Source: Terriglobus tenax
GTDB lineage: Bacteria; Acidobacteriota; Terriglobia; Terriglobales; Acidobacteriaceae
NCBI RefSeq assembly: GCF_025685395.1
Contig: NZ_JAGSYA010000003.1
Coordinates: 992,001 to 1,056,000 of the forward strand
Reading direction: 5' to 3'
DNA length: 64,000 nucleotides
Shown here: one piece after another, positions 7,308-15,418 of the stretch
How positions within the stretch are numbered: the stretch's first letter is position 1
Layout: every line of letters starts with the position of its first letter
Notes under the pieces: model-generated
What the model was told of the DNA's origin: nothing
Databases searched by the model: none
The model's input: only the letters and a program-made list of their open reading frames with translations
Translations under genes and position numbers: made by a program

Positions 7308-8968
7308 TCCGCCCCCCCGCCGGATCCAGGTAAGTTGATCGAGGTGTTGGAGGTGCCGCGGGACTGGGGCTGATTCAACCCGCCCGTGAGCGCAAAGTTC
7401 TGGAGTGCAATCGCGCTCTGCCACGTCTCATGAAGGGACTGCAGATAGCTCACTTGAAGCTGAAACAGAGTTCTTTGTGAGACAAGAACCTGTGGGTAGG
7501 CTTGAGCCATGTTCTCGTACTTCGTGAGATAGAGCTCATAGGCTCTCTGAGCGCGAGGGATGAGTTGGTTTCTAAATCGTTCTGACTCGAAGCGCGCCGT
7601 CTCGTAGGACTGAGCAAGCGGTGCGGCTTCGCGTTGCAGATTGAGTTGTGTTCGTTGGACGTCTTGACGGGCGCGTTCCACTTCGACGCCGGCAGCGCGC
7701 TTGTTCCCTTGATTGCGATTCCAAAGCGGAATGTTCATCGCAGCGGTCGCAAAACTCTGCGCCCCTGTGGGTCGATTTGGGTTATCGCTGACCAGTTGTC
7801 CGTTGTACTGTTCGCCTACTTTCAGTTGAAGATCCGGGATCGACTCGCGCCGAGCGTTCTTCAATCGCGCCTCCGCAACGGTTACCTCCTGCTGGGCGCG
7901 GCGCACCTCGGGACTGTTCGCAACCAGCATGGTGACTTGCTGTTCAGCATCGATGATGGGAGGGTGTTCGAGATCGCCTTCGAGCGGCGAAACCACCATG
8001 TCTTTCTGACCGGCCAGCGCCGCGAGCATCCGGTACTCCTGCAAGAATGCTCTCTGGGCCCTAACGAAATCGACTTTGGCCTGTTCCGATTCAACTTCCG
8101 TTTGAAGGATGTCCGGTGCGTCGGCTTGGCCCACGTTCGCGAGCTGATGGACGGTCTCCACCGCATCAAGCGTCAGGCCGAGCAATCGTCGCCTGACATT
8201 CACGAGGGCCTGGGCTGTGAGCGCAGAGTAGAAAGCCTGGGTCACATCGCTGTGCACGCGAAGAGTCTGCTCCTCGACGTTGATTTCATCCGAGCGTTTT
8301 TGTTGCTCATAGATATCGCGGCGAAGAGCCAGTTTTCCTCCAAGGACGACCGTCTGCTGGACGAATCCTCCGCTCTGGCCTCCTCCGTAACTACCGCCAC
8401 GGATCTGTTCTCCCTGATACCCCACGGTCGGGTTGGGGTAGAGTCCAGCCTGCGTTGCTTGAGCGGCGGAACGTCGGACAAGCGAGGTCGCTTGTGCGAT
8501 CGTAGGGTTCGTTCTGTCTGCCATCCCCAGAAAATCCGCCAGAGATTTCGCCGGACGACCAGCTACATCCTTCAGGAGCTCAGGGGCCGGATGATTGCTT
8601 CCGGTCCTGCGCGAAGGATCTTCCGGTTCCTGAAGCGTCATCGTTGAATGTGTGACCGAAGGCTTCACAGGAGCTTGTGCATCGGAATCATCCATATGCA
8701 TACCCGGCATAGGCTCCATCTGCATCCCGTTCATCTTGTCCATCGGTGCATTCTTGTCGTGAGCATGATCATGGTCTTTCATGTCCATCCCGGACATGTC
8801 CTCCGTCTTGGGAGCCGTCTCCGTGGTCTTCTTGGCCGGCGTCCCATGCTGGTGGGGTGGGGTTACGGGCTTCTGTTGTGCCGGCATCGGCATACCCGGC
8901 ATCGTTGGATCTTGAGCGGCCGCGCCCGTCGCTATCAACAAGGCAGCGGCAAGAACTAAAGTCTTCAT
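7304..8968 (-). CDS. TolC/CusC-family outer membrane efflux protein with Met/His-rich N-terminal extension
   Basis: The 554-residue product has a signal peptide (MKTLVLAAALLIATGAAA) and two outer-membrane-efflux-protein repeats, typical of CusC/CzcC channels that export metals through a tripartite pump. Markers are LGMADRTNPTIAQATSL, VVLGGKLALRRDI, PDLQLKVGEQYNG and MNIPLWNRNQG. Residues ~20-130 form an unusual extension packed with Met, His, Asp and Pro (DMSGMDMKDHDHAHDK, MNGMQMEPMPGMHMDD), suited to binding copper or silver. No RND pump or membrane-fusion gene is adjacent, so partners must be encoded elsewhere. AGGAG lies 7 nt before the ATG. It sits 22 nt after the oxidase gene. Confidence 0.85.
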   Translation of the reverse strand: MKTLVLAAALLIATGAAAQDPTMPGMPMPAQQKPVTPPHQHGTPAKKTTETAPKTEDMSGMDMKDHDHAHDKNAPMDKMNGMQMEPMPGMHMDDSDAQAPVKPSVTHSTMTLQEPEDPSRRTGSNHPAPELLKDVAGRPAKSLADFLGMADRTNPTIAQATSLVRRSAAQATQAGLYPNPTVGYQGEQIRGGSYGGGQSGGFVQQTVVLGGKLALRRDIYEQQKRSDEINVEEQTLRVHSDVTQAFYSALTAQALVNVRRRLLGLTLDAVETVHQLANVGQADAPDILQTEVESEQAKVDFVRAQRAFLQEYRMLAALAGQKDMVVSPLEGDLEHPPIIDAEQQVTMLVANSPEVRRAQQEVTVAEARLKNARRESIPDLQLKVGEQYNGQLVSDNPNRPTGAQSFATAAMNIPLWNRNQGNKRAAGVEVERARQDVQRTQLNLQREAAPLAQSYETARFESERFRNQLIPRAQRAYELYLTKYENMAQAYPQVLVSQRTLFQLQVSYLQSLHETWQSAIALQNFALTGGLNQPQSRGTSNTSINLPGSGGGAE

Positions 8969-8990
8969 CGTGAATCTCCTCTGGATTGGC

Positions 8991-10478
8991 TTAGGCGCGG
9001 GTAAGGATGGAGGAATAGGGATCGTTCGGGCGATTGGCCTGCTTCATCCGCGCGATGACCTCGTCGTACTCATCCGGTGGCAATACGCGAACGAAGTTCA
9101 TCATGCCTTGCATGAATTGGCTCCATCCCGGCTTCAGACCATAGTTCTCTGGTCGATCCACCCTCTTGTCCATCGCCATCATCGGCCCCTCCATGTACGC
9201 GTCTTGAGGGAAGTTCGGAACGTCGTTGGCATTCGGCGCGATATCAGGTTTCATGTCGCCCATGTCCATTCCGGACATCTCACCCGGGGTATGCTGCATG
9301 CCTTTCGTTGCCGCCTGCGCCTTGGCCTCCGAGAGGGGACCGTTCGTCGTAGCCGTCTCAGAGGTTCCACCGACCCCCATGCCACGACCAAGGATGGGTC
9401 CATAGTCCTCGCCCAAAGGCGCACCGGGTGCGCCTTGAAGCATCCCCATACCGGTATTCATTCCCCCACCCGCAGGCATTCCCGACATGCGGGTCATCCT
9501 TCCAACAGTCGAGGACATTTGGTTCATCATGTGGTGGGGGAGATGGCAATGCAGCATCCAATCACCGGGGTTGTTTGCAACGAACTCAACTGTCCGGCTC
9601 TGCGCTACGCCGACCAGAACGGTATTGCCCGGCCACCATGCAACCTCTGGGATCCTTCCGCCTTCTGTGCCGGTCGTATAGAAGGTGTGACCATGGATAT
9701 GCATCGGGTGATGATCCATGCCGAGATTTACGAATCGGACCCGCACTCGATCGCCCAGGCGAACGATGAGAGGAGTCGCCGCTGGCCCGGCTTTGCCATT
9801 CAAAAGCAGCCAGTTATATTCCATGCTCATCGTGTTGGGAACGCTGTTGTTGGGGAGAACGGCGTACTCCTGCAAGTTGATTGCAAAGTCCTTTTCGCAA
9901 TGCGGTTGGTACGGCTCCTTTGGGTGCATGATGAAGATCCCGAGCATCCCGGCCATCTCTTGCATCGCCATGTGAGCGTGATAAAAATAGGTGCCCTCTT
10001 GGTGGATGTTGAACTCATACACGAAACGTCCACCTGGCTTGACGGGCGGTTGACTGATTCCGGGTTGACCGTCGTACTGGATACGGTCTTCGAATCCGTG
10101 CCAGTGCAATGAGGTCGGTTCAGGCAGTTGGTTGTCGAAGATCACGCGAACACGGTCTCCCTGTGTCACCTGAATCGTCGGACCCGGCGCTGAGCCGTTA
10201 AAGCCCCAGGCGTAGATCTTCTTGTCGGGGGAGATTTGTTGTTCCACCACTTGTGCGATCAAGTGGAAGACTTTGACATCGCCGTCCATCGTGTACGGCA
10301 AGTCTCCAATGTCCGGCGTTACGACGGGAATATTGAAGGCCGTGCGAGCATCACGCGTGCGATGTTGTCTCAGCTTTTCCGCAGCGCTTTGCGTGACCTT
10401 AGCTTGCAACGTTTCCGTGGCAAATAGCCCTGCGGTGATACCGAGGGCACTTTGAAGAAATGAGCGACGATTCGACAT
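8991..10478 (-). CDS. Tat-exported multicopper oxidase
   Basis: A 495-residue laccase-type multicopper oxidase. It has a twin-arginine signal (NRRSFLQSALGITAG) and all four copper-site clusters: LHWHG, YFYHAHM, HPMHIHGHTF and WMLHCHLPHHMM. It likely oxidises Cu(I) to Cu(II) in the periplasm, as CueO/CopA do. After the last copper motif comes a ~150-residue Met/Gly-rich tail (RMSGMPAGGGMNTGMGM, MSGMDMGDM) that may supply substrate copper. The ATG at 10478 follows AGGAG by 6 nt and is preferred over a TTG two codons earlier. It is in the same operon as the TolC-like protein and cytochrome c. Confidence 0.92.
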   Translation of the reverse strand: MSNRRSFLQSALGITAGLFATETLQAKVTQSAAEKLRQHRTRDARTAFNIPVVTPDIGDLPYTMDGDVKVFHLIAQVVEQQISPDKKIYAWGFNGSAPGPTIQVTQGDRVRVIFDNQLPEPTSLHWHGFEDRIQYDGQPGISQPPVKPGGRFVYEFNIHQEGTYFYHAHMAMQEMAGMLGIFIMHPKEPYQPHCEKDFAINLQEYAVLPNNSVPNTMSMEYNWLLLNGKAGPAATPLIVRLGDRVRVRFVNLGMDHHPMHIHGHTFYTTGTEGGRIPEVAWWPGNTVLVGVAQSRTVEFVANNPGDWMLHCHLPHHMMNQMSSTVGRMTRMSGMPAGGGMNTGMGMLQGAPGAPLGEDYGPILGRGMGVGGTSETATTNGPLSEAKAQAATKGMQHTPGEMSGMDMGDMKPDIAPNANDVPNFPQDAYMEGPMMAMDKRVDRPENYGLKPGWSQFMQGMMNFVRVLPPDEYDEVIARMKQANRPNDPYSSILTRA

Positions 10479-10629
10479 GGACAACTCCTGGGACAGTGGG
10501 GGCTTGATAGGGGCGCACTGGCACAGGACGTCTCAGAGGTGCTTTCGCCCGCAAACGATCGCGGGTGCGCACACGCAGTGACATAATCCGGCCAGGACGA
10601 AATACGTCTGACAGGCGGGAAATGCCGAA

Positions 10630-11064
10630 CTAGATGCGGAGGGAGGTAATTGAGGAAGGAGGGGAACTTGGAGGCGACCGGTACGCGAGAGTGCTCGACA
10701 CGAATGTGTCCAACCGCTCTACCTTTGTCAAAAGAACAGTCGCAATCACATAGACGTGATCGAGGCGAACTGCCGGATCAGTGTTGGCAGCCGCTTCATC
10801 ATGGCTGCACACGACATGAGGGCAAGTGGAATTGACCTTCATGTGTGCCAGGTCGTCTTTCCCGCCCTGCTCGTCTTCGCTATCTGTCATGCCAACGCAA
10901 TCGCTGGACATAGAAGCAGTGTCGAATGATGTTGACTGAGACGGAGCGATACGGGAAGAGTCGTGAGATGAAAGAGCCTTGGCATCGCACTTGGCCGCAC
11001 AAAGCGATGAGGCACACGTCATCAGCATCAAGATCATTGTGAAAAATGACGTCGCTGTTTTCAT
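10630..11064 (-). CDS. Small secreted Cys-containing protein of the copper operon
   Basis: No family was recognised. The ~144-residue product has a signal peptide (MKTATSFFTMILMLMTCASSLC). A Ser/Asp/Met-rich middle follows, with a few Cys/His (CPHVVCSHDE), and a Ser/Pro-rich C terminus (YRSPPSSPPSSITSL). Short proteins of this kind commonly head copper-resistance operons. It is the first gene of the minus-strand group, 150 nt upstream of the oxidase. The start is uncertain: an ATG at 11064 is used here, while a GTG at 11073 and a rather distant AGGAG are also present. Confidence 0.6.
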   Translation of the reverse strand: MKTATSFFTMILMLMTCASSLCAAKCDAKALSSHDSSRIAPSQSTSFDTASMSSDCVGMTDSEDEQGGKDDLAHMKVNSTCPHVVCSHDEAAANTDPAVRLDHVYVIATVLLTKVERLDTFVSSTLAYRSPPSSPPSSITSLRI

Positions 11065-11233
11065 CTGCCGCACGTTTTCACTTTACTCCTACTGTGTGAA
11101 TATGCAAGCAGTTTGCGCTTGAAGTAATCGGATGGATAGATTCGCTCAGTCCCGCCGTGACCCAGATGACATTGAAGGGCCACCACAGAGAAGAGAGACG
11201 TAGGAAGTGCGGTCGGTGCTTCCGCGATCCCGG

Positions 11234-11617
11234 TCAATCCGTTGATGCAGCCCGATAGGCTTTTCGGGCCGATTGAATCGAAACGTGATTTTGCTCGGCC
11301 CATCCGATGAGGACCCGCATTGGTTTGAGGAAAGACTCACCTAACGGGGTCAAGGCATAGTCGACTCGAGGTGGGATCACCGCAAAGGGTGTCCGCGACA
11401 CGAGCCCGTCTTCCTCAAGGCGTTTCAAGGTTCGCGACAGCATCTGCTGGGACACGTCGCCGATCTCCTGTCTTAGTTCGTTGAAGCGCATCGTCCCCTT
11501 GGATAACGCACCGAGCGCCAATAGGCTCCATTGATCGCCGATGCGGTCAAGTACGTCACGGATGGGGCAAGCCTCTCCCTTTGCCATGTCCTGTTGCTGA
11601 GTGAAGTCGTCTTTCAA
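11234..11617 (-). CDS. HxlR-family transcriptional regulator (copy 2)
   Basis: A 127-residue HxlR/DUF24 winged-helix regulator, closely similar to the protein at 5636-6058. Shared segments include KGEACPIRDVLDR, GTMRFNELR, EIGDVSQ, MLSRTLK and PPRVDYALTPLG. The TTG at 11617 is favoured because sequence and reading frame around it match the paralogue and AAGGAG lies upstream; a GTG at 11653 would add 12 residues. It is divergent from the DsbA-like operon at 11783, the usual arrangement for an HxlR regulator and its target, so it probably represses that operon. The N-terminal Cys in GEACPIRD could sense electrophiles. Confidence 0.9.
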   Translation of the reverse strand: MKDDFTQQQDMAKGEACPIRDVLDRIGDQWSLLALGALSKGTMRFNELRQEIGDVSQQMLSRTLKRLEEDGLVSRTPFAVIPPRVDYALTPLGESFLKPMRVLIGWAEQNHVSIQSARKAYRAASTD

Positions 11618-11648
11618 TTTGCTTCTTATCTCCTTTGTTTCACCAAAG

Positions 11649-11673
11649 GTCACATCGATGTGACTTAGGAAGA
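11649..11673. promoter_or_regulatory. Candidate HxlR operator (site 2) with perfect palindrome
   Basis: GTCACATCGATGTGAC at 11649-11664 is a perfect 16-bp palindrome. It lies in a 25-bp block shared with 6087-6111 upstream of the other HxlR gene. It sits between the divergent HxlR and DsbA-like genes and so could control both. Confidence 0.5.
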
Positions 11674-11782
11674 CTCAACAGACTTCTTGTGGAATGTCGT
11701 TCAATGGGTAATAGTCTTACATGAATTACAAGACCACCTACGAATTTCGGACTAAGTAGAAATTCTGATATTGCAGACCGAC

Positions 11783-12421
11783 ATGCCAGAGAAATCCATC
11801 ACCTATCTCTTCGATCCGCTTTGTGGTTGGTGCTACGGCGCGTCCTCCGCGCTCCACGCATTGAGGGATGCAGGCGTCTCCATCGCACTCAATCCGACTG
11901 GGCTGTTTGCTGGAGCGAATGCACGAGCTGTGGACGCCACCTTCGCTGCCTTCGCCTGGAGCCAAGACCAGCGGATCGCGGAGTTATCCGGACAGAGCTT
12001 CACGCAAGCGTACCGGGATCAAGTCCTCGGTGCCGCGAATACCCGGCTCGATTCGAGCGCCGCTACACTTGCGCTGACGGCTATCTCCCAGGACGAGCCT
12101 GATCGCGAACTGGACGCCCTCAGCCTCATTCAGTCTGCTCGTTACCGCGAGGGAAGAGACATCATCCAGGCAGCAAGCCTGTCACAGATTCTGGCGGAGG
12201 CAGGCTTCGTCCGAGCGGCGGAGCAATTGGCGACACCAACTCCAGCGCTCCAGATAGCCAACCAGGAGCGGATCGCCCGTGGTCGAGCTTTATTGGTTTC
12301 GGTCGGCGCACGAGGGGTTCCCACCCTGGTTGTTACCGATAGGGATGGGGTTCGCGTTGTTGGAGCGGATGTTCTTTTTGGAGGAGTGGACCGGCTCCTG
12401 CCCCAACTCGAAATGGCCTAA
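11783..12421 (+). CDS. DsbA-family thioredoxin-fold protein
   Basis: The 212-residue product has the redox motif CGWC in YLFDPLCGWCYGASSALHAL and the cis-Pro segment SVGARGVPTLVV near the C terminus, the DsbA/FrnE-like oxidoreductase layout. No signal peptide is present, so it is probably cytosolic, as in FrnE-like and HCCA-isomerase-like members. It may reduce or isomerise thiol adducts formed by electrophiles. The ATG at 11783 is used; a TTG at 11771 is possible, and neither has a strong ribosome-binding site. It heads an operon with the MBL-like and SnoaL-like genes. Confidence 0.85.
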   Translation: MPEKSITYLFDPLCGWCYGASSALHALRDAGVSIALNPTGLFAGANARAVDATFAAFAWSQDQRIAELSGQSFTQAYRDQVLGAANTRLDSSAATLALTAISQDEPDRELDALSLIQSARYREGRDIIQAASLSQILAEAGFVRAAEQLATPTPALQIANQERIARGRALLVSVGARGVPTLVVTDRDGVRVVGADVLFGGVDRLLPQLEMA

Positions 12422-12486
12422 CGCCGGAACCAGAAGCCTGCCCTCACTGGAGGAGATTCCACATCGATGCGACAAGGAGAGAAAAC

Positions 12487-13362
12487 ATGAAACCGACGCT
12501 TGCTGTTGGAGCAATGGACCCCGCTCCGTCCGGGATTGCCAACGTTGCCGTCACACCCCTGACATGGAAACATTTTCCTGCAGGGCCGAATGGATTCTTT
12601 CGCGCACCAGTGCTCGTGACTGGTCCGACCGAAGCTCTGCTGATCGACGGTGGTTTCACCCTGCCCGACGGCCGTACGGTCGCGGAGGCAATGAAAGCCA
12701 CAGGGAAACGACTGACGACGATCTATGTCAGCCAGAGTGACCCCGACTACTATTTCAGCTTGCAATCAATCAAGGATGCCTTCCCGGAGGCACGTGTGAT
12801 CGCGGCGTCGGAGACTGTGTCCGCCATACGCGCGAGCGTGGAGAAGAAGCTTGCCACCTGGGGGCCGCAGCTCAAGGAGAACGGCCCCCAGACGCTCGGC
12901 GACGTTGTGATCCCCGACACCTTTGACGGCAAGACGCTCACAGTCGATGGACAGACGATCGAGATCGTGGACGCCGCCGGACTTACCAATCGCCGCTTTC
13001 TCTGGGTTCCTTCACTCCATGCCGTCTTCGGCGGTGTGCTGATCTTCGCAGGCGTACATGTCTGGACTGCTGATACCGCAACCAAGGAACAGCGCGCGGC
13101 CTGGATCGCCAACCTTGATGCGATCACCGCACGCAAGCCTCTGATTATCGTGCCTGGCCATATGGTGTCGGATGCCGCAACCAATCTGGCCGGCGTCGAG
13201 CACACCAAGGGCTATCTCATCGCCTTCGAGGAGGAGTTGGCCAAAGCCAAAGATTCGACCGCGCTCATCGCGGCGATGAAAGCCCGCTACCCCGGCCTCG
13301 GGATGGAGGTGGCTCTCGACATCGGGGCGAAGGTGGCTACGGGCGAAATGAAGTGGGGCTGA
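12487..13362 (+). CDS. MBL-fold hydrolase-like protein with altered metal motif
   Basis: The 291-residue protein follows the metallo-beta-lactamase-fold outline: ALLIDGGFTLPDGRTV, a middle motif, VPSLHAVFGGVLIF and IIVPGHM. However, the metal-binding HxHxDH motif is replaced by VSQSDPDYYF, so both leading His are missing. Related proteins with similar DPDxYF motifs exist in databases under MBL-fold names, as far as I recall. The enzyme may bind metal differently or act without it. AAGGAG lies 7 nt before the ATG. It is the second gene of the HxlR-linked operon, 65 nt after the DsbA-like gene. Confidence 0.75.
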   Translation: MKPTLAVGAMDPAPSGIANVAVTPLTWKHFPAGPNGFFRAPVLVTGPTEALLIDGGFTLPDGRTVAEAMKATGKRLTTIYVSQSDPDYYFSLQSIKDAFPEARVIAASETVSAIRASVEKKLATWGPQLKENGPQTLGDVVIPDTFDGKTLTVDGQTIEIVDAAGLTNRRFLWVPSLHAVFGGVLIFAGVHVWTADTATKEQRAAWIANLDAITARKPLIIVPGHMVSDAATNLAGVEHTKGYLIAFEEELAKAKDSTALIAAMKARYPGLGMEVALDIGAKVATGEMKWG

Positions 13363-13364
13363 TC

Positions 13365-13757
13365 ATGGGCGCTCATCTCGACCTCATCCGTTCCACCTAC
13401 GACGGCTCTTCTGAAGAAAACGGTCGCAATCTCCTGGCGGCGCTTGCTCCCGATGCTGAGTGGACGGAAGCCGAAGGCTTTCCGTACGCCGGCACCTATG
13501 TGGGCGCAGAAGCGATTCTTGCCGGCGTCTTTCATCGTCTGGGCACCGAGTGGGTCGGCTACCGTGCAGAGGTTCACACCTACCTGGAAGACGGCGACCG
13601 AGTCGCCGCCTTCGGAGTCTACTCCGGAACCTACAAAGCCACCGGGCAATCCATGCGTGCGGCATTCGCGCATCTCTGGGAACTGCGAGACGGCAAGATT
13701 ACGCGCATGACGCAGTATGTCGATACCGTGATGGTGCGAAAGGCACTCGGCTATTAA
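13365..13757 (+). CDS. SnoaL-like / NTF2-fold protein
   Basis: The 130-residue product has the SnoaL-like polyketide-cyclase fold pattern: DLIRSTYDGSSEENGRNLL at the N terminus, LAPDAEWTEAEGFPYAGTYVG in the middle and FAHLWELRDGKITRMTQYVD at the C terminus. Such proteins are small enzymes or ligand binders, and function cannot be told from sequence. The ATG at 13365 begins two bases after the upstream stop, so it is tightly coupled. It ends the operon before a bidirectional hairpin at 13822-13854. Confidence 0.8.
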   Translation: MGAHLDLIRSTYDGSSEENGRNLLAALAPDAEWTEAEGFPYAGTYVGAEAILAGVFHRLGTEWVGYRAEVHTYLEDGDRVAAFGVYSGTYKATGQSMRAAFAHLWELRDGKITRMTQYVDTVMVRKALGY

Positions 13758-13821
13758 ACGTATTCATTGAGGTGGGTTTGAAGCGCGGCGGCGTCGCAGC
13801 GCTTGCTGCCGAACGATTGAA

Positions 13822-13854
13822 TGCCGACCGCTCCAGAAGAAGATGCGGTCGGCA
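13822..13854. terminator. Bidirectional hairpin between convergent genes
   Basis: Perfect 10-bp inverted repeat TGCCGACCGC / GCGGTCGGCA with a 13-nt loop, located between the stops of the SnoaL-like gene (plus) and the quinone oxidoreductase gene (minus). Position and symmetry suggest a shared terminator. Confidence 0.65.
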
Positions 13855-13865
13855 CGTTGTGACGT

Positions 13866-14825
13866 CTATGGGATCAGCACGACTTTTCCTGTGGTCTTGC
13901 GTTCTCCGAAGAGAGTGTGGACCTTGGCCGCATCTGCCAGTGGGTAGTTCGTGATCTCGATCTTGAGGGTCCCGTCGGCGAAGAACTTGAAGAGATCACC
14001 CAGCGCGCGAGGGATATGTTGGAGGCTGGCTCCAAGGTTGTAGCCACGCAAGGTGATGTTCTCCTCAATCATTCTGCCAATAGCTTCGGGAGGAAGCGGC
14101 TTGCCGGCAGATCGGGCGCCGAAGACAATCCAATGGCCGAACGTACTGAGAAGGGAGAACGCTTCGGTGGAGGGGTCGCCAATGGAGTCGAGATAGACCT
14201 GTACGCCCTGACTTCCCACAGCCTCGCGCACCGAAGCAGCCCATTGAGCGTCGTTGTAGTCCACGACAAAATCTGCGCCGAGCTGCTTCACGGTGCCGAA
14301 CTTTGACTTCGAAGCAAGGCCAATGACCGTCGCGCCTTTTGCTTTCGCCAGCTGAACCGCGATACTTCCCAGACCTCCCGCGGCAGCCGAGATCAGGACG
14401 GCGTCGCCCGCTTTGACTTTGGTTTCTTCAAGAAGCATGTATGCTGTGAGGCCCTGGACCAGGAGTGCAGCCACATTCGCGGGATCGAGTCCGGGAGGAA
14501 GAGGAATCGTTGCTGCGGCAGGAATCACAATATGAGTGGCATATCCTCCGCCCTCCATCGTGATTGCGGCAACGGAATCGCCTTCCTTGAAGCCCTCCAC
14601 GCCATTGCCAACGCTCTTGACCACACCGACGATCTCAAACCCTGGAGAAAACGGGGCTGCGGGTATTTGCGGATAGAAGCCGGAGCGAGCCGCCAGATCC
14701 AGATAGTTGACGCCTGCGGCCTTCACTTCGACCAACAGCATTCCGTCGCCTGGGGTAGGGGTTTGTGTCTCAAGAAGCGTGAGGACCTCTGGCCCACCGA
14801 ACTTTGTAGCTTGGATATATTTCAC
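13866..14825 (-). CDS. Zeta-crystallin-type NADPH:quinone oxidoreductase
   Basis: The 319-residue protein is a medium-chain dehydrogenase of the zinc-free quinone oxidoreductase branch. It has VKAAGVNYLDLAARSGFYP at the substrate side and the NADPH-binding stretch ISAAAGGLGSIAVQLAKAKG. The C terminus IEITNYPLADAAKVHTLF and TGKVVLIP fits the family. It probably reduces quinones or enones. The GTG at 14825 follows AGGAG and is where family similarity begins; the reading upstream to 14918 crosses a palindrome and is not coding. The divergently spaced Rrf2 gene lies behind it on the same strand, with a perfect palindrome between. Confidence 0.9.
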   Translation of the reverse strand: MKYIQATKFGGPEVLTLLETQTPTPGDGMLLVEVKAAGVNYLDLAARSGFYPQIPAAPFSPGFEIVGVVKSVGNGVEGFKEGDSVAAITMEGGGYATHIVIPAAATIPLPPGLDPANVAALLVQGLTAYMLLEETKVKAGDAVLISAAAGGLGSIAVQLAKAKGATVIGLASKSKFGTVKQLGADFVVDYNDAQWAASVREAVGSQGVQVYLDSIGDPSTEAFSLLSTFGHWIVFGARSAGKPLPPEAIGRMIEENITLRGYNLGASLQHIPRALGDLFKFFADGTLKIEITNYPLADAAKVHTLFGERKTTGKVVLIP

Positions 14826-14876
14826 GTTTGTTTTCTCCTGTTTCAAACCCGGCAGAACCGAGTTGGACGATTCATG

Positions 14877-14907
14877 TATGTACGTATGTAGAGTACATAC
14901 GTACATA
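14877..14907. promoter_or_regulatory. Perfect 31-bp palindromic operator upstream of the quinone oxidoreductase
   Basis: Arms TATGTACGTATGTA (14877-14890) and TACATACGTACATA (14894-14907) are perfect reverse complements around GAG. It sits 52 nt before the oxidoreductase start and just after the Rrf2 stop. A second AT-rich palindrome precedes the Rrf2 gene, so both are probably Rrf2 targets. Confidence 0.65.
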
Positions 14908-14927
14908 TTGCGATGCAAAAAAATGCA

Positions 14928-15377
14928 TTAGCAGCCGTTCCAGGGAATCGTGAATTTGCCGAGCCGCGCCACTTCCTGTGCGATATCGGCAACGGTTACT
15001 GAGGCAAGTTGACGTTCAAGAGCCGCAGTCGCCTGGTCCAAGGAAGGCCGAATGGCTGCCTGAATGTTCTTTCCGACGACACAGGATTCGTTCGGGCCCT
15101 GCCGGTGAAAAGCAAAGACTTCGGAGTCTTCGACCGCGCGGTAGACATCGAGTAGACGGATTTTCTCAGCGGGCTTTGCGAGTAAGGCTCCTCCACCTGT
15201 TCCCATCTGCGAGGTCGTCAGGCCTGCTTCCTGGAGTCGGGAAAGCAAGGATCGGATAAAGGCAGCGTTGGTGTTGACACTGAAGGCCAAGTCCTCCGAG
15301 CGCATAGGTCCCCCTCCCGTTACCGCCAAGGATGCCAAGACGTGAATGGCCAGAACGAAACGCGTACTCGTGGGCAA
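14928..15377 (-). CDS. Rrf2-family transcriptional regulator
   Basis: The 149-residue product has the Rrf2 winged-helix start (TSTRFVLAIHVLASL), MRSEDLAFSVNTNAAFIRSL, LLSRLQEAGLTTS and the wing GTGGGALLAKPAEKIRLLDVYRAVE. Only a single Cys (NESCVVGKN) lies where IscR/NsrR have three, so a [2Fe-2S] cluster is unlikely. It may be a thiol or ligand sensor like other cluster-free Rrf2 proteins. The TTG at 15377 follows GAGAGG and starts where family similarity starts. It is expected to control the adjacent quinone oxidoreductase. Confidence 0.85.
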   Translation of the reverse strand: MPTSTRFVLAIHVLASLAVTGGGPMRSEDLAFSVNTNAAFIRSLLSRLQEAGLTTSQMGTGGGALLAKPAEKIRLLDVYRAVEDSEVFAFHRQGPNESCVVGKNIQAAIRPSLDQATAALERQLASVTVADIAQEVARLGKFTIPWNGC

Positions 15378-15391
15378 CGGGCACCTCTCAA

Positions 15392-15418
15392 AGTGTGTAC
15401 ATGTATATATTACACACT
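15392..15418. promoter_or_regulatory. Palindromic site upstream of the Rrf2 gene
   Basis: Arms AGTGTGTA (15392-15399) and TACACACT (15411-15418) are perfect reverse complements around an 11-nt AT-rich spacer, 15 nt before the Rrf2 start. It resembles the oxidoreductase palindrome in TGTA/TACA content, so it is a candidate autoregulatory operator. Confidence 0.5.

Noticed and set aside
7634-8647. Long plus-strand frame opposite the TolC-like gene
   Set aside because: It is antisense to a clear outer membrane efflux protein with good ribosome-binding site and family motifs.
8970-10112. Long plus-strand frame opposite the multicopper oxidase
   Set aside because: Antisense to all copper-binding motifs of the oxidase; composition is that of a shadow frame.
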